Below are positions 53,891 to 62,492 of a DNA stretch of 64,000 nucleotides, one piece after another. Each line of letters starts with the position of its first letter. Positions within the stretch are counted from its first letter, which is position 1. Made by a program: the position numbers and the translations under genes. The notes beneath the pieces were generated by a model, which saw only the letters and a list, made by a program, of their open reading frames with translations, had not been told where the DNA came from and searched no databases. The DNA comes from an uncultured Eubacteriales bacterium (GTDB lineage: Bacteria > Bacillota > Clostridia > Lachnospirales > Lachnospiraceae). Where the stretch lies: the NCBI GenBank assembly GCA_900314525.1, contig OMVN01000004.1, positions 1 to 64,000 of the forward strand, given 5' to 3'.

Positions 53891-54670
53891 ATGAGAAAGA
53901 AATTTTTGTTACTTACAAGTGTAATATGCCTTGCTTCTTCAGTGGCATTTTCGTCATGCGGACTTGTTGAAAGAAAAGCTAGCGTAAAATCTGAGATTGA
54001 GACAACTAAAAAGGCAAAGAAGAATAAAAAGTCTGATGATGAGGAGGAAACAACTAAAAAGAGAACTCATCTGAAAGAAAAAGATGATGATGAGAAGGTA
54101 ACAACTTCCAAAAAAGATTCAGACGAGGAAAAAGAGACAGACGAAGAAGAGACAACAAAGAAGGATGACAAAAAGGACGACAAGAAGGATGACAAAAAGG
54201 ATAATAAGAAATCCGATGTAAAGATTCCAGATGGATATACAGAATACAGCGGCAAAGGCTACACAATTGCAGTTGGTTCGGGATGGTCAAAACTTTCATC
54301 TTCTACAGGCAATCTTCAGTTTAGTCATATGGGAACTGCCACAAACGGATTTGCAGAAAATATAAATGTAACAACACAGGATACATCAGCATATGATATT
54401 GATCTTGATGGTTACAAGGATATTTCAATGGAACAGTATAAGCAGCTAGGATATACCGTTACAAAGACTAATAAAATGACTATTAACGGAAATGACGGAT
54501 ATTATCTTGAAATTGATGGCGTTCAGTCTGGAGTTGACTTTAAGATTATGCAGTTCTTTACACTTAAAGATGATACAGCATATATAGTTACTTTTGCTTC
54601 AGATGAGACAGACTATGAAGGGCTGAAAGAAGAAGTCATGAACATTTTTAATACATTTTCGATAGAATAA
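53891..54670 (+). CDS. Lipoprotein with charged linker and PsbP-like domain
   Basis: The signal peptide ends in a lipobox with FSSCG (Cys near residue 22). A linker of about 85 residues follows, very rich in Lys, Asp, Glu and Thr, with ETTKK motifs and five DDKK-type repeats. The C-terminal globular domain (about 115-259; EYSGKGYTIAVGSGWSKLS, then TKTNKMTINGNDGYYLEI) resembles the DcrB/PsbP/DUF1795-like fold. The ATG at 53891 has AGGAG 6 bases ahead. It probably sits at the outer membrane face; ligand unknown. Confidence 0.8.
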   Translation: MRKKFLLLTSVICLASSVAFSSCGLVERKASVKSEIETTKKAKKNKKSDDEEETTKKRTHLKEKDDDEKVTTSKKDSDEEKETDEEETTKKDDKKDDKKDDKKDNKKSDVKIPDGYTEYSGKGYTIAVGSGWSKLSSSTGNLQFSHMGTATNGFAENINVTTQDTSAYDIDLDGYKDISMEQYKQLGYTVTKTNKMTINGNDGYYLEIDGVQSGVDFKIMQFFTLKDDTAYIVTFASDETDYEGLKEEVMNIFNTFSIE

Positions 54671-54683
54671 AAGAGGGGTCCAT

Positions 54684-55703
54684 ATGAAAATATTATTAGC
54701 AGGGGGAGCAGGATACATTGGAAGTCATACTGCAGTTGAACTTTTGAATGCTGGACTTGAGGTAGTAATCGTAGATAACTACTGTAATAGTTCTCCAGTG
54801 GCAGTAAAGAGGGTTGAAGAAATTACAGGAAAAAAGGTTGAGTCATTTGAAGCTGATATCAAAGATAAGGCAAAAATTCTTGATATCATGAAACAGACAA
54901 AACCAGACTGTGTAATACATTTTGCAGGTCTAAAGGCTGTAGGAGAATCAGTTAAACTCCCAATTACTTACTATAGAAATAATATTGACACAACAATTAC
55001 ACTTTTAGAGTGTATGGCGGAAACAGGGGTTAAGAGTTTTGTATTCTCATCTTCAGCTACTGTATATGGTGAAGAGAATGATATTCCATATGTAGAGACA
55101 ATGAGAAGAGGAAGCTGTTCTAATCCATATGGTTGGACAAAGTATATGATGGAACAGATATTAGAGGATGCGGCAAAAGCAGATGACAAACTGTCAGTTG
55201 TTCTTCTTAGATATTTCAATCCTATTGGAGCACATGAATCAGGAAAAATTGGTGAGGATCCACAAGGAATTCCAAATAACCTTATGCCATATATTGCTCA
55301 GGTAGCTGTTGGAAGAAGAGATCATCTCACAATTTTTGGAAATGATTATAATACAAAAGATGGCACATGCAGAAGAGATTACATACATGTAATGGATCTT
55401 GCAAATGGTCATTTGAAGGCAGTTGAATATGCCGCAGGCAATAAGGGCGTTTCAGTGTTTAACCTTGGAACAGGTCAGCCTTACAGTGTACTTGAAATTG
55501 TGAATGCTTTTGAAAAAGCAAACGGAATAGAAATAAAATATGAATTTGGACCAAGGAGAGATGGGGATCTTCCAGAATTCTGGGCAAATGCTGACAAGGC
55601 AGAAAAGATACTTAACTGGAAGACAACAAAAACTCTAGAAGATATGTGCAGAGATACATGGAACTGGCAGAAAAATAATCCAAAGGGATATGAAACAGAA
55701 TAG
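54684..55703 (+). CDS. galE: UDP-glucose 4-epimerase
   Basis: An extended short-chain dehydrogenase/reductase that interconverts UDP-glucose and UDP-galactose. NAD-binding GGAGYIGSHTAVELL at the N-terminus, SSSATVYGE near 125, and the catalytic YGWTK (YxxxK) near 150 are all visible; CRRDYIHVMDLANGHL supports GalE. The length of 339 is normal. The gene follows the lipoprotein by 13 bases and likely feeds galactose units into the surface polysaccharide made by the downstream locus. Confidence 0.94.
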   Translation: MKILLAGGAGYIGSHTAVELLNAGLEVVIVDNYCNSSPVAVKRVEEITGKKVESFEADIKDKAKILDIMKQTKPDCVIHFAGLKAVGESVKLPITYYRNNIDTTITLLECMAETGVKSFVFSSSATVYGEENDIPYVETMRRGSCSNPYGWTKYMMEQILEDAAKADDKLSVVLLRYFNPIGAHESGKIGEDPQGIPNNLMPYIAQVAVGRRDHLTIFGNDYNTKDGTCRRDYIHVMDLANGHLKAVEYAAGNKGVSVFNLGTGQPYSVLEIVNAFEKANGIEIKYEFGPRRDGDLPEFWANADKAEKILNWKTTKTLEDMCRDTWNWQKNNPKGYETE

Positions 55704-55733
55704 TTACCATAGTTTTTAATAACGGAAAATAAA

Positions 55734-55763
55734 ATGCGACATGAGAATATTCTTATGTCGCAT
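55734..55763 (+). terminator. Hairpin after galE
   Basis: ATGCGACAT pairs perfectly with ATGTCGCAT around a GAGAATATTCTT loop that can pair further. The following T-run is poor, so it may be a weak terminator or an mRNA-stability element before azlC. Confidence 0.55.
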
Positions 55764-55793
55764 TATAAATGTAAAAATATACTGGAGAAAAAA

Positions 55794-56558
55794 ATGAGTC
55801 ATTTAACTAATTTTAAATGTGGAGTCAGACACGGAATTCCAATAGCACTGGGATATTTTGCTGTATCATTCACTTTTGGAATAGCTGCAGCAAAATGCGG
55901 AATGAGTATGGTTCAGTCAGGTGTTTTATCACTGTTAAATGTAACTAGTGCAGGACAGTTTGCAGGTCTTGAGGTAATAAGTGCAGGCGGGGCATATCTT
56001 GAACTCATAATGACACAGATAATAATCAATCTAAGATATTGTCTTATGTCATTTGCGTTGTCCCAGAAATTGGACAGGAAAACAGGAAATGTAAAAAGAA
56101 TGCTGGTGGCGTTTGGAATAACAGATGAGATATTTGGAATAAGTGCATCGAGACCAGGTCCGCTAGATCCGTTTTATAATTATGGAGCAATGGCGGTGGC
56201 AATACCGGGATGGACTATTGGTACAATGGCAGGCACTTTCCTTGGAAGTATAATGCCAAAATTTATTCTGACTTCATTGTCACTGGCAATATATGGAATG
56301 TTTATAGCAATAATTATACCACCGGCAAAAAAAGATAGAAATGTTTTGATTTCCATAATGATAGCTATGTGTGTAAGCAGTTTCTTTGAGTATTTTCCTA
56401 GAATACAGAAGATAACAGGTGGATTTATTTCGGAGATTGCAGGGGCTGCAGGTAAAGTTACAGGTGGATTTGTTATAATAATAGCAACAATTGCTGCAGC
56501 AGGAATTATGGCGCTTATAAGACCAATAGAGGAAACAGGAGATAAAGATGAGCAGTAA
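55794..56558 (+). CDS. azlC: AzlC-family branched-chain amino acid exporter subunit
   Basis: The 254-residue protein has the AzlC layout: RHGIPIALGYFAVSFTFGIAA at the start, the NLRYCLMSFALSQKL motif and FGITDEIFGIS in the middle, and about seven membrane helices. It forms an exporter for branched-chain amino acids (or azaleucine) with AzlD. The ATG at 55794 has GGAG ahead; earlier in-frame starts lie within the hairpin region. The azlD start overlaps its end by 11 bases. Confidence 0.9.
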   Translation: MSHLTNFKCGVRHGIPIALGYFAVSFTFGIAAAKCGMSMVQSGVLSLLNVTSAGQFAGLEVISAGGAYLELIMTQIIINLRYCLMSFALSQKLDRKTGNVKRMLVAFGITDEIFGISASRPGPLDPFYNYGAMAVAIPGWTIGTMAGTFLGSIMPKFILTSLSLAIYGMFIAIIIPPAKKDRNVLISIMIAMCVSSFFEYFPRIQKITGGFISEIAGAAGKVTGGFVIIIATIAAAGIMALIRPIEETGDKDEQ

Positions 56559-56862
56559 AGTATATTTGTATATATTGGTTATGGCAGCAGTTACATACTT
56601 AATCAGAGTGCTGCCTCTTGTGGTTTGGAAAAAGGAGATAAAAAATAAATTTGTAAAATCATTTCTCTACTATGTTCCATATGCATGCCTTGGGGCAATG
56701 ACGTTTCCAGCAGTAATATATGCAACAGGAAATATACTATCAGGACTGGCAGGATTTGCAACTGCGGTGTATATGGCATACAGGGAAAAGAGTCTGCTTG
56801 TTGTTGCACTATCATCATGTGTGGCGGTTTTTATAGTGGAGAGAATAATAGCATTTATGTGA
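56548..56862 (+). CDS. azlD: AzlD-family branched-chain amino acid exporter subunit
   Basis: The 104-residue product has four hydrophobic helices and the typical start VAAVTYLIRVLPL-like (AAVTYLIRVLPLV). It also has YVPYACLGAMTFPAVIY in the middle. It pairs with AzlC, whose gene it overlaps. AGGAGATAAAG lies before the ATG. Confidence 0.9.
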   Translation: MSSKVYLYILVMAAVTYLIRVLPLVVWKKEIKNKFVKSFLYYVPYACLGAMTFPAVIYATGNILSGLAGFATAVYMAYREKSLLVVALSSCVAVFIVERIIAFM

Positions 56863-56903
56863 AATAATGTTACAGGATATGCAGATACACTCAAAATAAT
56901 AAC

Positions 56904-56931
56904 TTGAAAATTTGTCTATTTATGTTATAAT
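56904..56931 (+). promoter_or_regulatory. Promoter of the capsule locus
   Basis: TTGAAA (56904-56909) and TATAAT (56926-56931), 16 bases apart, lie about 34 bases before the cpsB-like ATG. Everything downstream to the window end is co-directional and closely spaced. Confidence 0.68.
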
Positions 56932-56964
56932 TTTTAGGTGTATGTATATAACGGAGGAATAGAA

Positions 56965-57726
56965 ATGACTCATGATGAACTTATCCAAATGAAAAAGGGA
57001 TATATTGATGTACATTGTCATGTTATTCCACATATTGATGACGGTGCGAGAACAACATCTCAGGCACTTAGGATGATTGGCATCGCGTATAAAAATGGAA
57101 TCAGAACCATGGTTGCAACACCACATTATGAAGTTTCCAGGTACGACAATAACATAGAAAAAATTATAAAATATTACAATAAAGTAAAGATGCTTGCAAA
57201 GGAAAAATATCCGGATTTTAATATTTTTCTGGGAAATGAAGTGTTTTACAGTTACGGGGTTATTGATGGATTAAATGAGAAGAGAATTTTCACCTTAGGG
57301 GAAACAGATTACGTGCTGGTTGAATTTTCACCGAATGACAGTCTTGAACATATTGAGAAAAGTCTATATGAATTGATAAATGGGGGGTACAGGCCTATAC
57401 TTGCTCATGTTGAGAGATATGAAAATGTAATTAAGAATCACCGTAATACAGAGAGATTAGTAGAAATGGGAGTATACATACAGACAAATGTATCCACACT
57501 TGCCGGAAAATCAGGACACAGGATAAGAGGTAAAGTGTTGAAATTAATAAAAAGGGATCTGATTCATTTTATTGGGACAGATGCTCACAGTGATGGAAGA
57601 AGAGCACCAGAAGCTGAAAAGGGCCTTGAATATGTTTTGAAGAAGACAGATGAAGAAACCGCATACAGATTATTCAGGGACAATGCATTAAAAATGCTGA
57701 ATAATGAATATTTAGAAGAAGATTAG
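56965..57726 (+). CDS. CpsB/CapC-type metal-dependent tyrosine phosphatase
   Basis: A PHP-domain protein-tyrosine phosphatase of about 253 residues, the usual counterpart to the BY-kinase. DVHCHVIPHIDDGARTT holds the first metal ligands; ATPHYEVSRYD, GNEVFYS, ILAHVERYE and FIGTDAHSDGRR the rest. It would dephosphorylate CpsD and so control polymer length or export. The ATG at 56965 has GGAGG 7 bases ahead; the upstream in-frame start at 56938 lies just after the -10 box. It opens the capsule operon. Confidence 0.92.
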   Translation: MTHDELIQMKKGYIDVHCHVIPHIDDGARTTSQALRMIGIAYKNGIRTMVATPHYEVSRYDNNIEKIIKYYNKVKMLAKEKYPDFNIFLGNEVFYSYGVIDGLNEKRIFTLGETDYVLVEFSPNDSLEHIEKSLYELINGGYRPILAHVERYENVIKNHRNTERLVEMGVYIQTNVSTLAGKSGHRIRGKVLKLIKRDLIHFIGTDAHSDGRRAPEAEKGLEYVLKKTDEETAYRLFRDNALKMLNNEYLEED

Positions 57727-57750
57727 AAACAACAAAAGGAGAATATTGTT

Positions 57751-58491
57751 ATGGATAACACCAATAATGTAAAAAATAGTGATGAGATTGAAATTGATCT
57801 CAGACAGATATTTGCTGTTTTGATGGGTAAGGCTGTTGTCATTTTGGTTGCTGCAATTATTGGAGCATTGGCAGCATTTGTTTACACAAAATTTATGGTA
57901 GAGCCAACATATACATCTAAGACACAGGTGTATGTAAGAAACTCATCATCAAACGACAGTCAGCAGGTGAGCGTAAACGACTTGCAGTCAAGTACATATC
58001 TTACAAAGGATTATTTATTATTATGTAAGAGCAGCCCAGTGTTAAAGAAAGTAATAGAAGAATTAAAACTTGATATCAGTGAGGATCAGCTTGCAGAAAA
58101 AATAGAAGTTACTACTCCAGAGGATACACGTATTTTGAATATTTCAGTTGTAGATAATGATCCGTTTAAGGCTAAAAGTATAGCTGATTCTGTAAGAGAA
58201 GCAGCAAAGGTTCAGATAGTTGAAGTTACAGGAGTTGAATCTGTAGAAAACGTTGATGGAGACAACGGAGCAGAACTTCCAAAGTATCCTACAGGACCAA
58301 ATACGAAACTTAATATTTTAATCGGATTTATACTTGGATTAGTTATCTCAATTTCTATAATCATAATAAGATTCTTACTTGACGATACAATAAAAACTCA
58401 GGATGACATAGAAAATTACTTAGGATTAAGTGTTTTGGGATTAATTCCAAAAACAAGCAGCCCATCTAAGAAGAAGAATGCTAAGGCATAA
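57751..58491 (+). CDS. Wzz/CpsC-type polysaccharide co-polymerase
   Basis: The 246-residue protein has a Wzz-type fold: a cytoplasmic N-terminus with EIEIDLRQIFAVLMGK, membrane helix 1 (about 28-50), an extracytoplasmic region of about 140 residues, a Pro-containing motif before helix 2 (PKYPTGPNTKLNILIGFILG, about 178-205) and a basic C-terminus. It activates the separate BY-kinase CpsD and sets polysaccharide chain length. AAAGGAG precedes the ATG. Confidence 0.92.
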   Translation: MDNTNNVKNSDEIEIDLRQIFAVLMGKAVVILVAAIIGALAAFVYTKFMVEPTYTSKTQVYVRNSSSNDSQQVSVNDLQSSTYLTKDYLLLCKSSPVLKKVIEELKLDISEDQLAEKIEVTTPEDTRILNISVVDNDPFKAKSIADSVREAAKVQIVEVTGVESVENVDGDNGAELPKYPTGPNTKLNILIGFILGLVISISIIIIRFLLDDTIKTQDDIENYLGLSVLGLIPKTSSPSKKKNAKA

Positions 58492-58513
58492 GCTTAGAGT
58501 AAAGGAGTAAAGT

Positions 58514-59230
58514 ATGTTAAATATTAATATCGATAAATTAAAAAAATTAGATAGCAGCTCAAGCGAAGCATACAAGAGACTTAGAACAAATATACAGTTC
58601 TGTGGAAGTGACGTGAAAGTAATTGCAATCACTAGTACAATTCCAAATGAGGGTAAATCAAGTGTCTCATTTAATCTTGCTGTTTCAATGGCAGATGCTG
58701 GCAAGAGAGTTATATTCTTAGATACAGATCTTAGAAAATCCGTATTAGTAGGTAGATACAAAATTAATAAGGCTGTTAAGGGTCTTACACATTATCTTTC
58801 AGGTGTAAACCAATTTGATGAAGTAGTATATGCTACAAATGTTGATAATTTACATGTTGTATTTTCTGGTCCAGTACCACCAAATCCAGCTGAGTTATTG
58901 GGCAATAAGTATTTCAAAAATCTTGTAAAGCAGCTCAGAGAAAATTATGATTATGTAATTATAGATACACCTCCAGTAGGAAGTGTTATTGATGCTGCCA
59001 TTGTAGCACAGGAATGTGATGGAGTTATTTTGGTAGTGTCAAGTGGAGAAATAAGCTATAAGGCTGTCCAGAAATCAAAAGATCAGATGGAGAAATCGAA
59101 TTGCAGGATTTTAGGTGCTGTTCTTAATAAGGTTGAAATAGGCAAGGGCGGATATTATGGCAAGTATTATGGAAAATATTATGGCAAATATTACGGAAAC
59201 TATGGAAATTATGGAGAGTCAGATTCATAG
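58514..59230 (+). CDS. CpsD/CapB-type tyrosine autokinase
   Basis: A bacterial tyrosine kinase of 238 residues. Walker A is STIPNEGKSSVSFN, Walker A' FLDTDLRKS, Walker B VIIDTPPVG. The C-terminus (about 214-238) is a Tyr/Gly/Lys-rich cluster of tandem KYYG units, the autophosphorylation site. It works with the CpsC protein (cytoplasmic activation) and the CpsB phosphatase. AAAGGAG precedes the ATG. Confidence 0.94.
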   Translation: MLNINIDKLKKLDSSSSEAYKRLRTNIQFCGSDVKVIAITSTIPNEGKSSVSFNLAVSMADAGKRVIFLDTDLRKSVLVGRYKINKAVKGLTHYLSGVNQFDEVVYATNVDNLHVVFSGPVPPNPAELLGNKYFKNLVKQLRENYDYVIIDTPPVGSVIDAAIVAQECDGVILVVSSGEISYKAVQKSKDQMEKSNCRILGAVLNKVEIGKGGYYGKYYGKYYGKYYGNYGNYGESDS

Positions 59231-59264
59231 GATATAGTATGGCGAAAGGTGTGGTAAATAACAT

Positions 59265-60035
59265 ATGATTAAGAGGATTGAAGTAATAATTACAGTGGGA
59301 ATAATTGCATTATTATTAATGATATGTTTTATAGCAGTTGCAATGTCTGACAAAGAAGGTCCGGTAATAACTATTGATGATAAGGTAAGTGTTACATATA
59401 TGGAAGGTCAGGACGAGTCAACACTTTTACAGGGGGTAAAAGCACACGACAAAAGAGATGGAGATGTGACATCTTCCCTTGTTGTTGAAAGCACAATAAT
59501 AAAGGACAATGTTATAAAGGTAAGATACGCTGCCAAAGATAAGAGCAATAACGTTACTGTTGCTAAAGAGTACAGAGAAATACCTTATACACCTGCAACA
59601 GGAAGTATTGTGGCAGAGCAGCAGGCAGCACAGGATACAGCACAGGCAGGTCAGGATGTTCAGAATCCAGAACAAACACAGGGTCAGGAAATATTACAAG
59701 CTGATGCACAGATTTCAGATGATGTGAATATAGAAGAAACTACAATGGCCGAAGAGACACAGGCATCAGTAATAGACAGAGCTGCATCTGATGCAACTGG
59801 AATACCTGCGATAAGATTAGCACAGTCAGAAGTTACTATAAATGCTGGAGAGGCATTTGAACCACTCAGTATGGTTGCAGAGACTTATGATGCATCAGGT
59901 GATGTATCAAGAAGAATTCAGGTATATGGTGAATACAACCGAAAGAAGGCAGGGGATTATCAGCTCACATATTATGTCACAAATCCTATGGGAGTTCAGT
60001 CACAGCCTGCTATCTTAACCTTACATGTAAGATAG
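59265..60035 (+). CDS. Membrane-anchored Ig-like (DUF5011-type) protein
   Basis: An N-terminal membrane helix (about residues 8-28) is followed by a DUF5011-like Ig domain (about 32-110; DKEGPVITIDDKV and KAHDKRDGDVTSSLVV, the DGD-containing motif, then VRYAAKDKSNNV). A Gln/Ala/Glu-rich linker (about 115-180) leads to a second Ig-like domain (about 185-256; SEVTINAGEAFEPLSM). Such proteins are surface-exposed. Its place between the kinase and the priming transferase suggests a locus-specific role in polymer attachment or display (inference). Confidence 0.72.
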   Translation: MIKRIEVIITVGIIALLLMICFIAVAMSDKEGPVITIDDKVSVTYMEGQDESTLLQGVKAHDKRDGDVTSSLVVESTIIKDNVIKVRYAAKDKSNNVTVAKEYREIPYTPATGSIVAEQQAAQDTAQAGQDVQNPEQTQGQEILQADAQISDDVNIEETTMAEETQASVIDRAASDATGIPAIRLAQSEVTINAGEAFEPLSMVAETYDASGDVSRRIQVYGEYNRKKAGDYQLTYYVTNPMGVQSQPAILTLHVR

Positions 60036-60084
60036 AAGTGATATTGGATTAAGATATAAACAATAAATTGGGGAAGAATTAATT

Positions 60085-61533
60085 ATGTACAGAGAAAGAG
60101 TGCCAAGCTGGCTTAAAAGATTTGATTTTTTGTTATTTGATATTTTTGCACTTGAGATATCCTTTGTAATATCATATATGATTAGACGCGGATTTATCAG
60201 TGAAGATTATTATATGCCCGAATTATATATTAATACAGCAATGGCACTAGTGATAATAAGTGTGATTGAGTCGATTTTTTTTCAGAATTATGATCAGATT
60301 CTTAAAAGAAATGAGTATAATGAATTTAAATCGTCTTTCAAAAGGGCTACATATATTACGGTCATGCTGATTGTATATCTTTACCTGATAAGAAAGTCAT
60401 CATGTTATTCAAGAACAATATATGTGATAACCTGGGAACTTACGATAATTTTTACATTTACATTCAGACAACTTTGGAAAAGAGTAGTTAAAAGTGTTAT
60501 CAAGGGTGATGACAAGACATTGTCAAAGTTTATTGTAGTAACAAACTATGAGAGGGCTCTAAATATTATCAAATCGGTTTCAGGAAGTGATAGTGTATTT
60601 CAGGTTGCCGGTATTGTCATTGTAGATAAAGAAATGATTGGCGATAAAATTGGACATGTGGATGTAGTTGCTTCCGGAACAGATATTGAAGATTATCTCT
60701 GCAGAAACTGGGTTGATGAAGTATTTGTCTGCCTTGATGATAATAACAAGAATTTAGAAGAGAAAATTATTGAAGACTGTATTATAATGGGAATAACAGT
60801 ACACAGATACTTAGCTAGCGATCTGAAAATAACAAGCAGTGGTGTGAAATTTGTGTCATCAATTGGTGACTATTCAGTGCTCTCATACAGTATGAAAATA
60901 TTGACTTTCAGACAGATAGTGTTAAAGAGATGTATGGATATCGTCGGTGGTCTAGTAGGCATGATTATCACTATAATCATTGGAATTTTTATTGCTCCGG
61001 TCATTTTCATAAAATCTCCAGGACCTGTTATTTTTAAACAATGGAGAATAGGAAGAAATGGTAAAAAATTCCAGATATATAAATTCAGAAGCATGTATCT
61101 TGACGCTGAAGAGAGAAAAGCTGAACTTATGGCTAAGAATAAGATAAAAGATGGAATGATGTTCAAGCTTGAAAATGATCCAAGAATTATTGGGGGCGAG
61201 AATGGAAAAGGAATTGGTAATTTCATAAGAAATACTTCACTTGATGAGTTTCCTCAGTTTCTGAATGTACTAAAAGGTGACATGAGTCTGGTAGGAACAA
61301 GACCACCTACAATGGATGAGTGGGAAAAATATAAACTTCACCACAGAAAGAGAATGGCCATTAAACCAGGATTAACAGGGCTATGGCAGGTAAGTGGAAG
61401 AAGTGATATAACAGATTTTGAGGAAGTTGTAAAACTTGATACAGAATATATAAATAACTGCAGTATATCTTATGATATATTAATAATACTAAAGACAATT
61501 AAGGTTGTTTTATTTAGAAAAGGTTCATACTAA
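60085..61533 (+). CDS. Priming polyprenyl-phosphate sugar-1-phosphate transferase
   Basis: The 482-residue enzyme starts polysaccharide synthesis by transferring a sugar-1-phosphate to undecaprenyl phosphate. Four or five N-terminal helices (about 10-140), a CoA-binding-like middle domain (about 145-250) and a C-terminal catalytic domain (about 285-482) are seen. Catalytic features are KRCMDIVGG, the SPGPVIFKQWRIGRNGK and FQIYKFRSM motifs, TSLDEFPQFLNVLKGDMSLVG-like sequence and KPGLTGLWQVSGRS near the end, as in WcaJ/CpsE proteins. The sugar (glucose or galactose) is not decided. Confidence 0.94.
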   Translation: MYRERVPSWLKRFDFLLFDIFALEISFVISYMIRRGFISEDYYMPELYINTAMALVIISVIESIFFQNYDQILKRNEYNEFKSSFKRATYITVMLIVYLYLIRKSSCYSRTIYVITWELTIIFTFTFRQLWKRVVKSVIKGDDKTLSKFIVVTNYERALNIIKSVSGSDSVFQVAGIVIVDKEMIGDKIGHVDVVASGTDIEDYLCRNWVDEVFVCLDDNNKNLEEKIIEDCIIMGITVHRYLASDLKITSSGVKFVSSIGDYSVLSYSMKILTFRQIVLKRCMDIVGGLVGMIITIIIGIFIAPVIFIKSPGPVIFKQWRIGRNGKKFQIYKFRSMYLDAEERKAELMAKNKIKDGMMFKLENDPRIIGGENGKGIGNFIRNTSLDEFPQFLNVLKGDMSLVGTRPPTMDEWEKYKLHHRKRMAIKPGLTGLWQVSGRSDITDFEEVVKLDTEYINNCSISYDILIILKTIKVVLFRKGSY

Positions 61534-61561
61534 TAACAATAAAGATTAAAGGAGATTGGAT

Positions 61562-62476
61562 ATGAAGGTTTTGGTAACAGGCGTTGCCGGTCAGTTAGGT
61601 TTTGACGTTGTAAATGAATTAGCAAAGAGAAATCATGAGATAGTTGGAAGCGATGTGGCAACAGAATACAACGGCATTACAAATGATGAGACAACTAAAA
61701 ATATGCCATATGTATCAATGGATATAACAGACAAAGAATCTGTAGAAAAAATAATTTCAGAAGTGAACCCTGATGCGGTTGTTCACTGTGCTGCATGGAC
61801 AGCTGTTGATATGGCAGAAGATGACGATAAAGTATCAAAAGTAAGAGCGGTAAATACTGATGGAACACAAAATATTGCAGACGTATGTAAGAAGCTTGAC
61901 TGCAAGATGATGTATATTAGTACAGACTATGTATTTGATGGACAGGGTGAGACTCCATGGGATCCAGACTGTAAAGATTACAAGCCAATGAACGTATATG
62001 GAGAGACAAAACTTGGAGGAGAACTTGCAGTATCAAATACAATTGATAAATATTTTATTGTCAGAATTGCCTGGGTATTCGGAGTTAATGGAAAGAATTT
62101 CATTAAGACAATGTTAAATGTTGGTAAGACACATGATACAGTAAAGGTTGTAAATGATCAGATAGGAACACCAACTTATACTTACGACCTTGCAAGACTT
62201 CTTGTTGATATGATTGAATCAGACAAGTATGGTTATTATCACGCAACTAATGAGGGCGGATACATTTCATGGTATGATTTTACATGTGAAATATATAAAC
62301 AGGCTGGATACAGTACTAATGTTGTTCCAGTTACAACTGCTGAATACGGACTTTCAAAGGCAGCAAGACCATTTAACTCAAGACTTGATAAGAGCAAGCT
62401 TGTAAAGAATGGTTTTGAGCCACTTCCAACATGGCAGGATGCACTCTCGAGATATTTAAAACAGATTGAATATTAA
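61562..62476 (+). CDS. rfbD: dTDP-4-dehydrorhamnose reductase-like protein
   Basis: An SDR-family reductase of 304 residues that makes dTDP-L-rhamnose. It has VTGVAGQLGFDVV (NAD(P)H-binding), HCAAWTAVDMAEDD, MYISTDYVFDGQGETPW and the catalytic YGETKLGGE, all typical of RfbD. The ATG at 61562 has AAAGGAG 8 bases ahead. RfbA, RfbB and RfbC are not in view and are expected elsewhere or beyond the window. The 3' end precedes the glycosyltransferase start by 16 bases. Confidence 0.92.
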   Translation: MKVLVTGVAGQLGFDVVNELAKRNHEIVGSDVATEYNGITNDETTKNMPYVSMDITDKESVEKIISEVNPDAVVHCAAWTAVDMAEDDDKVSKVRAVNTDGTQNIADVCKKLDCKMMYISTDYVFDGQGETPWDPDCKDYKPMNVYGETKLGGELAVSNTIDKYFIVRIAWVFGVNGKNFIKTMLNVGKTHDTVKVVNDQIGTPTYTYDLARLLVDMIESDKYGYYHATNEGGYISWYDFTCEIYKQAGYSTNVVPVTTAEYGLSKAARPFNSRLDKSKLVKNGFEPLPTWQDALSRYLKQIEY

Positions 62477-62492
62477 TAGTTTGGCGAAAAAT

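Noticed and set aside
54150-54215. Short tandem repeats as a possible mobile or CRISPR-like array
   Set aside because: They are in-frame Asp/Lys codon repeats within the lipoprotein linker with no spacers; the same holds for the Tyr/Gly codon repeats near 59150-59215 in the kinase tail.
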